Source of the DNA: an uncultured Allomuricauda sp.
GTDB taxonomy: Bacteria; Bacteroidota; Bacteroidia; Flavobacteriales; Flavobacteriaceae
NCBI RefSeq assembly: GCF_947499695.1
Contig: NZ_CANMPQ010000002.1
Coordinates: 248,001 to 312,000 of the forward strand
Length of the DNA: 64,000 nt
Direction of reading: 5' to 3'
Shown: in pieces, positions 26,402-35,267 of the stretch
Layout of the letters: each line of letters opens with the position of its first letter
How positions within the stretch are numbered: position 1 is the first letter of the stretch
Program-made: the position numbers and the translations under genes
The notes under the pieces: generated by a model
What the model was told of the DNA's origin: nothing
The model's database searches: none
Seen by the model: the letters and a program-made list of their open reading frames with translations, nothing else

Positions 26402-27109
26402 ATGCGCTGGATATTTATTGTATTGGTATTAATTACCTATAACGCCCTAAAGGCTCAAACAATTACATCGACTGAATTATTGGACAAGGCTATTGCCTTT
26501 CACGACCCCAATGATCAATGGTCTCAATTGAACAACACCTTTAAGGTGTTGATGAAAACTCCAAAATCATCGGATAGATTAAGCATTATCGATATCAATA
26601 TTCCAAGAGAACAGTTCAAACTTCAAGTTGAAAAGGATAATAATTCGTATTCCTATTCCTTCAATAAACAAGATTGTATTACCCATTTGAATGGCTCAAC
26701 AGATATCACCGAAGAAGACCGAAATGAGTATCGGTTGACTTGCGAGCGGGGAACCGTAATGCGCAATTACTATACTTATCTTTATGGTCTTCCAATGAAA
26801 ATCAAAGACCCAGGCACCATACTTCACGAAAAAGTACTGACCAAAACCTTTAAAGGAAAAGATTATCTGGTTTTAAAGGTGAATTACGAAGAGGGAGTGG
26901 GCAAAGATGTTTGGTATTTCTATTTTGACCCCAACACCTATGCCATGGAAGTCTACCAGTTTTATCATGATGAAGCCAAAAATGATGGCGAATACATTCT
27001 GCTTGAAGGACTCGAAGAGATACAAGGAATCAAAATGCCTAAGACCCGAGCCTGGTATTACAACAAAGACAATAAATATTTAGGAACTGATATTCTCATT
27101 AAAAACTAA
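26402..27109 (+). CDS. DUF6503 family exported protein
   Basis: 235 residues with a signal peptide (MRWIFIVLVLITYNALKAQ). The mature part is mostly beta and contains LLDKAIAFHDPNDQWSQLNN, YLYGLPMKIKDPGTI and VNYEEGVGKDVWYFYFDPNT. These are features of the flavobacterial DUF6503 group, which recalls LolA-like lipid-binding folds. The function is unknown. The gene starts 17 bp after the terminator of the phosphate operon and lies just before the GH130 gene, probably in one transcript. Confidence 0.75.
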   Translation: MRWIFIVLVLITYNALKAQTITSTELLDKAIAFHDPNDQWSQLNNTFKVLMKTPKSSDRLSIIDINIPREQFKLQVEKDNNSYSYSFNKQDCITHLNGSTDITEEDRNEYRLTCERGTVMRNYYTYLYGLPMKIKDPGTILHEKVLTKTFKGKDYLVLKVNYEEGVGKDVWYFYFDPNTYAMEVYQFYHDEAKNDGEYILLEGLEEIQGIKMPKTRAWYYNKDNKYLGTDILIKN

Positions 27110-27131
27110 AGATTGGGTTCTGAAATATAGT

Positions 27132-28223
27132 GTGTTCATATTGATTGCGGTATTTCAGATTTCTTTCTGTTCTGCTCAGGAAATGGAAAAATCTTGGATG
27201 ATGGGCCCCTTCAAAAGAGCTACTGATACCAAACCCATTATTCAAAAAGATGTTAGCTCCTTCTTTACAGATCCCATTAAAAATGAAAATGTTTTCTGGG
27301 AATCCATGGCAACTTTTAATCCTGCGGCCATAGTTAAAGACAATATGATTCATGTGTTCTATCGAGCTGAGGAAAAGTTGGGGGAAAAGGAAATTGGAGG
27401 TCACACTTCAAGAATCGGATTGGCTGTTTCCAAAGATGGAATTTCTTACTCCAAAAAAAAGTTTCCTGTTTTTTATCCTAAAGTTGATGATCAAAAAAAG
27501 AATGAATGGCCCGGAGGAGTCGAAGACCCAAGACTTGTAGAAACTAAAGAAGGGCTTTACGTGCTTACCTACACACAATGGAACAGACAAGTACCCAGAT
27601 TAGCAGTTGCCACCTCAAATGATCTTGTACATTGGACAAAGCATGGTCCCGTTTTTAAGAATCACAAGGAAGGTAAATATCAAAATAAGGAAACAAAGTC
27701 CGGTGCTATTGTAACCCAACTTGATAATGGGAAACTGGTTGCCGCAAAAATCAATGGGAAATATTGGATGTATTATGGAGTGCCACACGTTTGGTTGGCC
27801 AGTTCTGAAAATCTAATAGATTGGACACCAATAGAGACCTATGAAGGTAGTCTTGCACCCGTTTTGAGCCCAAGGCCAGGTTATTTTGATTCTTGGTTAG
27901 TAGAGGCCGGACCACCTCCCGTTCTCACTGAAAATGGAATTGTGGTTTTGTACAATGCAGGAAACTCGCAAAATATTGGCGTAAAGGAATTAGGAAATAG
28001 GGTTTACACAGGAGGTCAAGCACTTTTTGATTCCAAAGAACCTTGGAAGCTACTGGACCGATGCAGTGCTCCATTCATTAAACCAGAGCTTCCTTTCGAA
28101 AAGTCAGGACAATATAAAGATGGCACAACCTTTCTAGAAGGGTTGGTACAATTTAACGGCATTTGGTATCTGTATTATGGAACTGCAGACAGTATGGTTG
28201 GGGTTGTGACCTCTAAAAAATAG
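27132..28223 (+). CDS. Glycoside hydrolase/phosphorylase family 130-like, exported
   Basis: 363 residues from a GTG at 27132. The five-bladed propeller of GH130 is seen in MATFNPAAIVKDNMIHVFYR, PGGVEDPRLVETKEGLYVLT, VVLYNAGNS and WYLYYGTADSMVG. GH130 members are beta-mannoside phosphorylases or hydrolases; a signal peptide (FILIAVFQISFCSAQ) argues for a periplasmic hydrolase here, because phosphorylases are normally cytoplasmic. The GTG start leaves no positive charge before the hydrophobic core. A CTG at 27120 would add MKYS and a Lys and may be the real start. The 3' end faces nadD with a 4-bp gap. Confidence 0.85.
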   Translation: MFILIAVFQISFCSAQEMEKSWMMGPFKRATDTKPIIQKDVSSFFTDPIKNENVFWESMATFNPAAIVKDNMIHVFYRAEEKLGEKEIGGHTSRIGLAVSKDGISYSKKKFPVFYPKVDDQKKNEWPGGVEDPRLVETKEGLYVLTYTQWNRQVPRLAVATSNDLVHWTKHGPVFKNHKEGKYQNKETKSGAIVTQLDNGKLVAAKINGKYWMYYGVPHVWLASSENLIDWTPIETYEGSLAPVLSPRPGYFDSWLVEAGPPPVLTENGIVVLYNAGNSQNIGVKELGNRVYTGGQALFDSKEPWKLLDRCSAPFIKPELPFEKSGQYKDGTTFLEGLVQFNGIWYLYYGTADSMVGVVTSKK

Positions 28224-28227
28224 TTTA

Positions 28228-28812
28228 CTATCTATAAAAATTCATCTCATCCATATACTTCCAAACCGCATCTGGAAGCAGAGGCCTGATGTTTTTACCT
28301 TCTTTATGTTTATTTCGAATAAAAGTGGATGAAATTTCCATAATTGGAGCGTCTACCCTGTGAATTTTAGGATGCTCTTGAAACTGATGTTCAATTTTTC
28401 CTTCTGAAATTCTTGGGTATACATGAATGGAATAGTTCTCCAAAATAGTCTCATAGTTTTTCCATTTATGGAAGCTCTTGAGATTGTCCTCTCCCATTAT
28501 CAAAGAAAATTGATGTACAGTACCATATTCCTCATCCAAATGCACTAAAGTGTTTATGGTATAATTTGGCTGCGGTAGAGTGAACTCAATTTTACTGGGC
28601 TTTAATTTTGGATAATCTTGCAATGCCTCATCCACCATCTGATATCTATGATGGTCATCCAATAAAGATTGTTTTGTTTTGAAAGGGCTTTGTGGAGTTA
28701 TTACAAACCATACTTGGTCAAGCCCTGAAAATTCAACGATATGATTGGCAATAGCCAAATGGCCAATATGGATAGGGTTAAACGTTCCAAAATACAGCCC
28801 TACGCGTTTCAT
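28228..28812 (-). CDS. nadD: Nicotinate-nucleotide adenylyltransferase
   Basis: 194 residues from the ATG at 28812 (MKRVGLYFGTFNPIHIGH), which overlaps the gmk stop as TAATG. The longer frame to 28836 would run into gmk. The nucleotidyltransferase motifs are GTFNPIHIGH (HxGH) and ISSTFIRN near the C-terminus. It makes deamido-NAD from nicotinate mononucleotide and ATP. It is the last gene of a yicC-gmk-nadD operon. Confidence 0.95.
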   Translation of the reverse strand: MKRVGLYFGTFNPIHIGHLAIANHIVEFSGLDQVWFVITPQSPFKTKQSLLDDHHRYQMVDEALQDYPKLKPSKIEFTLPQPNYTINTLVHLDEEYGTVHQFSLIMGEDNLKSFHKWKNYETILENYSIHVYPRISEGKIEHQFQEHPKIHRVDAPIMEISSTFIRNKHKEGKNIRPLLPDAVWKYMDEMNFYR

Positions 28813-29411
28813 TATTCCTCTTCTGAATTTGAACATGTTGCCCCCACAAAATCGGCTACCAATTGATGGGATTCTTGTAGGGCCACATCTAAATCGTAGT
28901 TTTTGATAATCTTATCAAATTGGGGTGCAGTAGCAAGCTCAACCGATGCTTTTGCCACCCTCATATTGATTTTGTCATCACTCTCTGTACTTCGCTTTTT
29001 TAGGCGAATTTTCAACTCATCAACACTTGGAGGTTTCACAAAAACTGCTAGGGTTTCCTCTGGAAATTTCTTTTTTATACGAAGACCTCCTACAACATCA
29101 ATATCAAAAATAACGTTCTTGCCTTCGGCCCATAATCGTTCTACTTCACTCTTCAAGGTTCCATAGAAGTTATCTCGATATACTTCTTCCCATTCCAAAA
29201 AATCTCCTTGTTTAATATGTTTTTTGAACTCGGGGATTGAGATAAAATAATAGTTTTTCCCCTCTTCTTCACTTCCCCGTTTAGGTCTTGAAGTTGCAGA
29301 AACAGAAAAGGCCAAATTCAATTCAGGTTGCTCTAGAAGATATTTTACAATGGTTGTTTTACCGCTTCCTGAAGGGGCTGAAAAGACTATGAGTTTTCCT
29401 CCTTTTCTCAT
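28812..29411 (-). CDS. gmk: Guanylate kinase
   Basis: 199 residues. The P-loop is APSGSGKTT near the N-terminus, followed by the GMP-binding block SVSATSRPKRGSEEEGKNYYF and EWEEVYRDNFYGTLKSEVE. It phosphorylates GMP to GDP. The gene start overlaps the yicC stop by 4 bp (ATGA) and its stop overlaps the nadD ATG by one base, so the three genes are translationally coupled. Confidence 0.97.
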   Translation of the reverse strand: MRKGGKLIVFSAPSGSGKTTIVKYLLEQPELNLAFSVSATSRPKRGSEEEGKNYYFISIPEFKKHIKQGDFLEWEEVYRDNFYGTLKSEVERLWAEGKNVIFDIDVVGGLRIKKKFPEETLAVFVKPPSVDELKIRLKKRSTESDDKINMRVAKASVELATAPQFDKIIKNYDLDVALQESHQLVADFVGATCSNSEEE

Positions 29412-30265
29412 AGTACATTGAGCATTTGTTCTTTGATTTTTTCCAATTCATCTTTCATTTGGACCACCAATTGCTGCATAGGTGCATAGTTGGCCTTAGA
29501 CCCAATGGTGTTTATTTCCCTACCTATTTCTTGAGCGATGAATCCGAGCTTTTTTCCATTGGAATCTTTTGATTCCAATGTGCTCTCAAAATAATCCAAA
29601 TGATTTGCTAAACGCACCTTTTCTTCAGTGATATCGTATTTTTCGAGATAGTAAATAAGCTCCTGTTCAAATCGGTTTTCATCCAATTCTACCTTTAAAT
29701 CGGCAACAGCCTTTTCAAGTCGCTCACGAACCGTATCCAGTCTCTCAGGGTCCATGTGTTTTACTTCTTCAAGCAAATTGTTAAGCTTACTGAGTCTACC
29801 AATAAAGTCTTTTTCCAAAACCTTGCCTTCTTCATTTCTGAATTTTGAGATTTCCGAAAGAGCCTCTTTCATAGCGGTCTTGATGGCTCCATATTCTGTT
29901 TCATCAATATCAGCCTTTTCCGTTTTCATGGTATCCGGCATGCGTAAAGCCAATTCAAGCAATTTCAAATCATCTCCAGATGTGATATTTGCAAGTTGTT
30001 GCATGTACTTTTTTACCACACCTTGATTAACCGCTGTAGTAGTTTCCTCACCGGTGATTTCAACATAAAGCCCAAAATCGACCTTTCCTCTAACCAAAAC
30101 GTCAGCAATCATTTTTCTTAGCTCCAATTCTTTCTCCCGATAGAATTGTGGAATTCTGGCATTGATATCCAGGTTCTTGCTGTTAAGTGATTTAAGTTCG
30201 ATGGTGATTTTTTTGGAGGGAAGCTGTACAACATGCTTCCCAAAACCGGTCATAGACTGAATCAT
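29408..30265 (-). CDS. yicC: YicC family endoribonuclease-like protein
   Basis: 285 residues. The N-terminal signature MIQSMTGFGK and the block IELKSLNSKNLDINARIP identify YicC. The C-terminal DUF1732 region ends with LGFIAQEIGREINTIGSKAN. E. coli YicC is reported to take part in RNA decay, so a ribonuclease role is likely. It is first in the yicC-gmk-nadD operon, with an exact -7 element 20 nt upstream. Confidence 0.94.
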   Translation of the reverse strand: MIQSMTGFGKHVVQLPSKKITIELKSLNSKNLDINARIPQFYREKELELRKMIADVLVRGKVDFGLYVEITGEETTTAVNQGVVKKYMQQLANITSGDDLKLLELALRMPDTMKTEKADIDETEYGAIKTAMKEALSEISKFRNEEGKVLEKDFIGRLSKLNNLLEEVKHMDPERLDTVRERLEKAVADLKVELDENRFEQELIYYLEKYDITEEKVRLANHLDYFESTLESKDSNGKKLGFIAQEIGREINTIGSKANYAPMQQLVVQMKDELEKIKEQMLNVL

Positions 30266-30285
30266 ATGGGATGATTAAATTTTGG

Positions 30286-30293
30286 CAAAGGTA
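30286..30293 (-). promoter_or_regulatory. -7 element of the yicC-gmk-nadD operon
   Basis: On the minus strand TACCTTTG matches TAnnTTTG exactly, 20 nt before the yicC ATG. Confidence 0.55.
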
Positions 30294-30351
30294 ACCAAAA
30301 ATGGGGTTTACCCAGGTTGTGCCACAAAGCAATGTCTGAGGATTGTAGTAT

Positions 30352-31104
30352 TTAATCCAACTCTCTTACCCAAATATTTCTGAAGCTCACCCTACTATTA
30401 TCATTGTGGTCTTGTAACATTAACGGAGCTTTTCCATGAGCCTGATATTTAGGCCAACCAATATATTCTATTGTGCCTTCAATTACGAAATGATCTTGAA
30501 TTAAAACACCGTTATGTAATAAAGTAACCGTGGCTGGTTTTACAATGTTTCCTCCTCTACTAAATTCTGGGGTGTGAAATATAATATCATATGTATTCCA
30601 TTCGCCAGTTGGAGATGAAGCCATGGCCAATGGCACACCTTGCTTGTATAAAGCTCCTACTTGCCCATTTACATAGGTGTCGTTATCATTATTGTCCAAT
30701 ACCTGTATTTCATACCGTTGTTGTATAAATACTCCACTATTAGCTCTGTTTTGTCCATCTCGAAGTACTTCTTTTGGTGACTTCCATTCTAGATGTAGCT
30801 GGATGCTCCCAAAATTTTGTTTGGTTTGGATGTTTCCAGTTCCATCGTTGACCGTAGTACTACCATCTTTATTCAAATGCCATTTTACGGCCGAGCTATC
30901 AGCGCTGCTTATCCAGTGGTCAAAATTTTTACCATCAAAAAGAACAATGGCGTCGCTCGGTGGAGATCCAAGTTGACCTGGAATCACACGAGGTGGTACG
31001 GGTTCATAAACTTCAGTGGCTTCTGGATTAGTTGGCTGTTTTTCTTGGCCCAATGCAACAACTGCAATAAAACCAAAAAAGAAAAGAAATAGATTTTTGG
31101 ACAT
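30352..31104 (-). CDS. DUF1080 (3-keto-disaccharide hydrolase-like) exported protein
   Basis: 250 residues with a signal peptide ending VVALGQ. The DUF1080 jelly-roll (about 50-250) contains VLFDGKNFDHW, NSGVFIQQRYEIQVLD, GALYKQGVPLAM, GEWNTYDIIFHTP and LMLQDHNDNSRVSFRNIWVR. Proteins of this family have been shown to split 3-keto glycosides, by hydrolysis or elimination next to the C3 keto group. It is the third gene of a minus-strand operon (TIM barrel, lipoprotein DUF1080, this gene) and would act in the periplasm on products of the GMC dehydrogenase. Enzyme type (lyase or hydrolase) is not decided by sequence. Confidence 0.85.
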   Translation of the reverse strand: MSKNLFLFFFGFIAVVALGQEKQPTNPEATEVYEPVPPRVIPGQLGSPPSDAIVLFDGKNFDHWISSADSSAVKWHLNKDGSTTVNDGTGNIQTKQNFGSIQLHLEWKSPKEVLRDGQNRANSGVFIQQRYEIQVLDNNDNDTYVNGQVGALYKQGVPLAMASSPTGEWNTYDIIFHTPEFSRGGNIVKPATVTLLHNGVLIQDHFVIEGTIEYIGWPKYQAHGKAPLMLQDHNDNSRVSFRNIWVRELD

Positions 31105-31854
31105 TTATAATTCTTTGATTTTAATATTTCGATAAGCCACAATATCGCTATGATCCTGTAAGCCGATTTTTCCTGTTTTGTAGGCTCCAAATCCTTCCCA
31201 ATCAGCAAACTTGGATTTGGATACCATGGTGTCCCATTCAGGTCCGTGAACCGGAAATTCAACAACTTTAATTCCATTCAATAGTACCTGGCCGTGGTTG
31301 GTTTCATGGTTTACAGTTAATTCAACGGTATTCCATTCGCCTGCCGGTTTAACTGCCTTTTCGGATGGAGCAATCATGTCATACAAGGCTCCTGCCTGAT
31401 GAGTAGTTCCGTTTTTAGCATCCGGATGTTCCTCGTCATCCAAAACCTGGATTTCAGGCCCGGTTAAATATGGTTGCCCATATTTTTCACCCTCATAAAC
31501 ACCCCAAAAAATTCCACTGTTCCCACCTTTCGAAATCTTCCATTCTAAAGACAAAACAAAGTTGGTGAACTCTTTATCGGTCACAATATTATAGCTTTCC
31601 CCTTCTTTCTTCTCTTTAGGTGGATAGAATACCATGGTACCATCTTCGAGTTTCCAAGGCTCATCAATTTCTCCTTCATTGTATAAATGCCACCCATTAA
31701 ATGAGGTTCCATCGAATAAGGTTACCCAACCTGATTCTTCACGTTCCGTTTGAGCTTCAGTTGCCTGTATGGTCTCTTCTTTTGCCTCTTCTTTTGGTTT
31801 GTCTTTACATGCAAAGGCAACCATTAAGGCCATAAATAAAGTCAGCTTTTTCAT
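31105..31854 (-). CDS. DUF1080 (3-keto-disaccharide hydrolase-like) lipoprotein
   Basis: 249 residues with a lipoprotein signal (MKKLTLFMALMVAFAC, Cys16) and an acidic linker. The DUF1080 fold has WVTLFDGTSFNGWHLY, NSGIFWGVYEG, GPEIQVLDDEEHPD, HQAGALYDMI, GEWNTVELTV and GKIGLQDHSDIVAYRNIKI. It is a divergent paralogue of the next gene in the operon; the pair may serve different linkages or consecutive steps. Its start overlaps the TIM-barrel stop by 4 bp and its stop abuts the next ATG, so the three genes are tightly coupled. Confidence 0.87.
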   Translation of the reverse strand: MKKLTLFMALMVAFACKDKPKEEAKEETIQATEAQTEREESGWVTLFDGTSFNGWHLYNEGEIDEPWKLEDGTMVFYPPKEKKEGESYNIVTDKEFTNFVLSLEWKISKGGNSGIFWGVYEGEKYGQPYLTGPEIQVLDDEEHPDAKNGTTHQAGALYDMIAPSEKAVKPAGEWNTVELTVNHETNHGQVLLNGIKVVEFPVHGPEWDTMVSKSKFADWEGFGAYKTGKIGLQDHSDIVAYRNIKIKEL

Positions 31855-32903
31855 AATCCCAATATTTTTTTAAGTTTTTCAGTATCTGTTTCTGCCCCCG
31901 CGAAATCATCAAAGGTTTTGGTGGTGGCTTCAATAATATGGTCTTGGATAAATTTGGCACCTTCCCTTGCTCCTTGTTCCGGACTTTTAATACAACACTC
32001 CCATTCCATAACTGCCCAAACATCACATCCATATTGTGTTAATTTTGAGAAAATCGTCTTGAAATCTATTTGTCCATCACCAAGAGAACGATAACGGCCT
32101 GCGCGATCTCCCCAATCGTTATAGCCTCCAAAAGCACCCTTTTTTCCAGTTGGATTGAATTCGGAATCTTTTACATGGAACGATTTTATAAATTCATGAT
32201 AGTGATCTATATATGCAATATAATCCAATTGTTGTAACACAAAATGGCTTGGGTCATATAATATATTCACTCTTTTGTGATTGCCAGTAGCTTCCAAAAA
32301 ACGCTCAAAGGTATCCCCATCATGCAAGTCTTCTCCAGGGTGAATTTCATAACAAACATCAACCCCTTCCTTATCAAAGTGGTTTAGAATGGGCATCCAT
32401 CTTTTGGCCAGTTCTTCAAATCCCATTTCTACCAATCCAGGTGGTCTTTGAGGCCAAGGGTGGGCAGTGTGCCAAAGTAATGATCCAGAAAATGTGGCAT
32501 GAGCTTTTATTCCCAATCTTCTGCTTGCCGTTGCGGCCTTTTTAACCGTTTCAATGGCCCACTCGGTTCTAGCTTTCGGATTATTCTTTACTGCATCTGG
32601 GGCAAAATTATCGAACATGATATCGTAAGCAGGATGTACTGCCACCAACTGCCCTTGCAAGTGTGTGGATAGTTCGGTGATTTCCAACCCATACGAATTG
32701 ATTTTTCCCTTTAATTCATCGCAATAATCCTGGCTTTCAGCTGCCTTGTCCAAATCTATTAGAAACGACTCCCAAGTTGGAATTTGGATTCCTTTGTACC
32801 CTAATCCAGATGCCCATTCGCACAGTCCATCCAAAGAATTGAAGGGAGGTTGGCCATCTACAAATTGAGCTAGAAATACTGCCGGTCCTTTAATTGTCTT
32901 CAT
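31851..32903 (-). CDS. Sugar phosphate isomerase/epimerase-like TIM barrel, cytoplasmic
   Basis: 350 residues with no signal peptide. The AP-endonuclease-2/xylose-isomerase-like barrel shows likely metal ligands in VCYEIHPGED (Glu), ILYDPSHF (Asp, His), IKSFHVKDSEF (His) and AVMEWEC (Glu). Relatives include IolE/IolI, hydroxypyruvate isomerase and ketose 3-epimerases. In this context, acting on a 3-keto sugar (epimerisation or isomerisation) is a reasonable guess. It is the first gene of a three-gene operon with two DUF1080 genes and is divergent from a GMC dehydrogenase. Confidence 0.88.
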   Translation of the reverse strand: MKTIKGPAVFLAQFVDGQPPFNSLDGLCEWASGLGYKGIQIPTWESFLIDLDKAAESQDYCDELKGKINSYGLEITELSTHLQGQLVAVHPAYDIMFDNFAPDAVKNNPKARTEWAIETVKKAATASRRLGIKAHATFSGSLLWHTAHPWPQRPPGLVEMGFEELAKRWMPILNHFDKEGVDVCYEIHPGEDLHDGDTFERFLEATGNHKRVNILYDPSHFVLQQLDYIAYIDHYHEFIKSFHVKDSEFNPTGKKGAFGGYNDWGDRAGRYRSLGDGQIDFKTIFSKLTQYGCDVWAVMEWECCIKSPEQGAREGAKFIQDHIIEATTKTFDDFAGAETDTEKLKKILGL

Positions 32904-32925
32904 TTAAATCAACTTTTTAGCTTGT

Positions 32926-32952
32926 ATAAATCCTTAAGGTTTTAGGATTTAT
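32926..32952. promoter_or_regulatory. Inverted repeat between TIM-barrel and GMC genes, possible operator
   Basis: ATAAATCCT (32926-32934) and AGGATTTAT (32944-32952) are perfect 9-bp arms 9 bp apart, in the 142-bp divergent gap. A second small repeat TTTCCT-CT-AGGAAA lies at 32988-33001. The right arm is part of TTAGGATTTA (32942-32951), which recurs at a matching place in the second module (40384-40393). Confidence 0.5.
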
Positions 32953-33045
32953 CACCTATATTTAAGAAAAATATTATGATGTTTTCAGTTTCCTCTAGGA
33001 AAGACATAAATATAGGGATTCGCCAACAATTAAAACAGCACAATA

Positions 33046-34749
33046 ATGAATGAAAATGTTGTTTATGATGCCATTGTAGTTGGAACGGGAATCACCGGGG
33101 GATGGGCAGCCAAGGAGCTTTGCGAAAATGGATTGAAAACATTGGTCTTGGAACGTGGCCCAATAGTAAAGCACGTTGAAGATTACAAAACCATGAACGA
33201 TGACACTTGGGACTATGCCTTTAAAGGTGAACTGTCTCGTTCGGAAAAGGAAAAATATCAGAAACAACTTCGTGTTGGTTGGGCCCCGCGTGAAGATGTC
33301 AAGCATTTTTTTGTGAATGATTTAGAGCATCCATACCAAGAAACCAAACGTTTTGATTGGATTCGCGGATATCAGGTAGGTGGTCGGTCCCTTACCTGGG
33401 GCAGGCAAAGTTATCGTTGGAGCGATATTGATTTTGAGGCTAACAAAAAGGAAGGCATTGCCATTGATTGGCCTGTCAGATATAAAGATATAGCTCCATG
33501 GTATGACAAAGTTGAGTCCTACATTGGGGTAAGTGGTGAAAAATTGGGATTGAAACAATTGCCTGATGGTCAATTCTTGCCTCCGATGGATTTGAACTGT
33601 GTGGAAAAAGATCTACAAAAATCTATGACCACTCATTTTGAGGATGGTCGCCTGTTGACGATCGGCAGAGCCGCACATATTACTAAAAATACTACTGATT
33701 TTACCGGGCGTGGCCCTTGTCAATATAGAAATAGATGCTGGAGAGGGTGTCCTTTTGGGGGTTATTTTAGCAGTAATTCTTCCACATTACCGGCAGCGGA
33801 ACGTACTGGAAATCTAACCCTTCGTCCAAACTCAGTTGTTTACGAAGTAGTCTATGATGATGTTCAAAAAAAGGCAACAGGAGTTAAAATCATTGATTCG
33901 GTAACCCATGAAAAGATTGAATTTAAATCCAAGGTAGTTTTCCTATGTGCTTCGGCAATGGCATCTGTAGGAATCTTATTGCAATCCAAATCAAAAACAT
34001 TTCCAAACGGTCTTGGCAACAATTATGATGAGGTGGGCCGCAATATTATGGACCACCACTATCAGCTAGGAGCATCTGCAAAAGTAGATGGGCATCTAGA
34101 TAAATATTACAAAGGCAGAAGACCTAATGGTTTTTACATCCCCCGTTTTGTAAATCTGAATGAAAAAACCAAACGAAAAAACTTTTTGCGAGGTTTTGGA
34201 TATCAAGGTGGAGCAGGAAGGTCAAATTGGTCAGAAACTGTTGCAGAAATGGGATATGGTGTTGCCCTTAAGGAAGCGGTGTTGAAACCGGGTGATTGGG
34301 AAATTGGAATGACAGGTTTTGGAGAAATGTTGCCTTATCACGACAATCGTGTTACCTTGAGTGCTGATAAGAAAGACCAATGGGGTCTTCCTCAATTGGA
34401 TTTTGATGTGGAATTCAAAGAAAATGAAATGAACATGCGCGAGGCCATCAAGGAAGAAGCTGTTGCCATATTAAAAGCAGCGGGTTATAGAGATGTGAAG
34501 GCCTACGATAGAGAAACCGGGCCAGGGTTGGGCATACATGAAATGGGAGGTGCCCGCATGGGACATGATTCCAAGACTTCTGTCTTAAACAAACATAATC
34601 AAGTGCATGGAGCACCCAACGTTTATGTGACTGATGGCGCTTTTATGACCTCCGCCAGCTGTGTTAACCCATCACTGACCTATATGGCTTTTACAGCAAG
34701 AGCTGCACAACACGCTGTTGAACAATTCAAACAACATAAATTTTCTTAA
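33046..34749 (+). CDS. GMC family FAD-dependent sugar dehydrogenase (copy 1)
   Basis: 567 residues. The FAD motif is YDAIVVGTGITGGWAAKELC with ERGPIVKH after it. A cysteine cluster CQYRNRCWRGCPFG (Cys-x5-Cys-x3-Cys) resembles the 3Fe-4S site of gluconate and glucose dehydrogenase large subunits. The C-terminus carries GIHEMGGARMG (catalytic His) and ASCVNPSLTYMAFTARAA (Asn). It probably oxidises a sugar or glycoside, perhaps at C3. It has no signal peptide and, unlike copy 2, no small-subunit gene beside it, so it may share that of 42212-42862. It is divergent from the TIM-barrel/DUF1080 operon and followed by an ASCH gene 9 bp later. Confidence 0.9.
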   Translation: MNENVVYDAIVVGTGITGGWAAKELCENGLKTLVLERGPIVKHVEDYKTMNDDTWDYAFKGELSRSEKEKYQKQLRVGWAPREDVKHFFVNDLEHPYQETKRFDWIRGYQVGGRSLTWGRQSYRWSDIDFEANKKEGIAIDWPVRYKDIAPWYDKVESYIGVSGEKLGLKQLPDGQFLPPMDLNCVEKDLQKSMTTHFEDGRLLTIGRAAHITKNTTDFTGRGPCQYRNRCWRGCPFGGYFSSNSSTLPAAERTGNLTLRPNSVVYEVVYDDVQKKATGVKIIDSVTHEKIEFKSKVVFLCASAMASVGILLQSKSKTFPNGLGNNYDEVGRNIMDHHYQLGASAKVDGHLDKYYKGRRPNGFYIPRFVNLNEKTKRKNFLRGFGYQGGAGRSNWSETVAEMGYGVALKEAVLKPGDWEIGMTGFGEMLPYHDNRVTLSADKKDQWGLPQLDFDVEFKENEMNMREAIKEEAVAILKAAGYRDVKAYDRETGPGLGIHEMGGARMGHDSKTSVLNKHNQVHGAPNVYVTDGAFMTSASCVNPSLTYMAFTARAAQHAVEQFKQHKFS

Positions 34750-34758
34750 ATACCTACT

Positions 34759-35223
34759 ATGGAAAACGCTTCTGCCCGCAATTTATGGGGCGATTTTTTG
34801 GACGCCCATCTAGAATTTGCTTCTGAAGATGCACCTAAAGTGATTCACTTTTGTGATAATCAAAAAGACGCAGACGATTGTGTCAATTTGGTGTGCAAAG
34901 ATGTAAAAAGAGCCACTTCGCATTCGCTTTTAGGAATGCAAAACCGCAATGAACCTATGCCCAAAATAGGAGATTTTGCTGTCGTGACTGATTGGTCTGG
35001 AAAAGCAAAGTGTGTTATACGGACTACATCGGTAAAACTGGTTCCTTATTTTGCCGTTAACTCTGATCATGCCAGAAAAGAGGGCGAAGGCGACAAAAGT
35101 TTAGAATACTGGAAAAAGACACATTGGGACTATTATACCCGAGAACTTTCTGAATTTAATCGTATCCCTAGGGAAAGTATGATTGTAGTTTTTGAAGAAT
35201 TCGAAAAGGTTTTTCAAAGATAA
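34759..35223 (+). CDS. ASCH domain protein
   Basis: 154 residues. The ASCH fold is indicated by VKRATSHSLLGMQNRNEPMP, KIGDFAVVTDWSGKAKCVIRTTSV and the EGEGDKSLEYWKKTHWDYY block seen in this family. ASCH proteins bind RNA or modified nucleosides; E. coli YqfB removes the acetyl group of N4-acetylcytidine. A link to sugar metabolism is not obvious. It lies 9 bp after GMC copy 1 and probably shares its transcript. The stop lies in a convergent hairpin region next to the Gfo/Idh gene. Confidence 0.8.
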   Translation: MENASARNLWGDFLDAHLEFASEDAPKVIHFCDNQKDADDCVNLVCKDVKRATSHSLLGMQNRNEPMPKIGDFAVVTDWSGKAKCVIRTTSVKLVPYFAVNSDHARKEGEGDKSLEYWKKTHWDYYTRELSEFNRIPRESMIVVFEEFEKVFQR

Positions 35224-35245
35224 TGGCCGCACGTAGGCGACCATT
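35222..35245. terminator. Imperfect hairpin between convergent ASCH and Gfo/Idh genes
   Basis: AATGGCCGC (35222-35230) and GCGACCATT (35237-35245) pair with one mismatch around a 6-base loop, overlapping the ASCH stop. The T content after it is modest, so this is a weak terminator call. Confidence 0.4.
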
Positions 35246-35267
35246 ATTCTCTATTTTAGAATATAGA

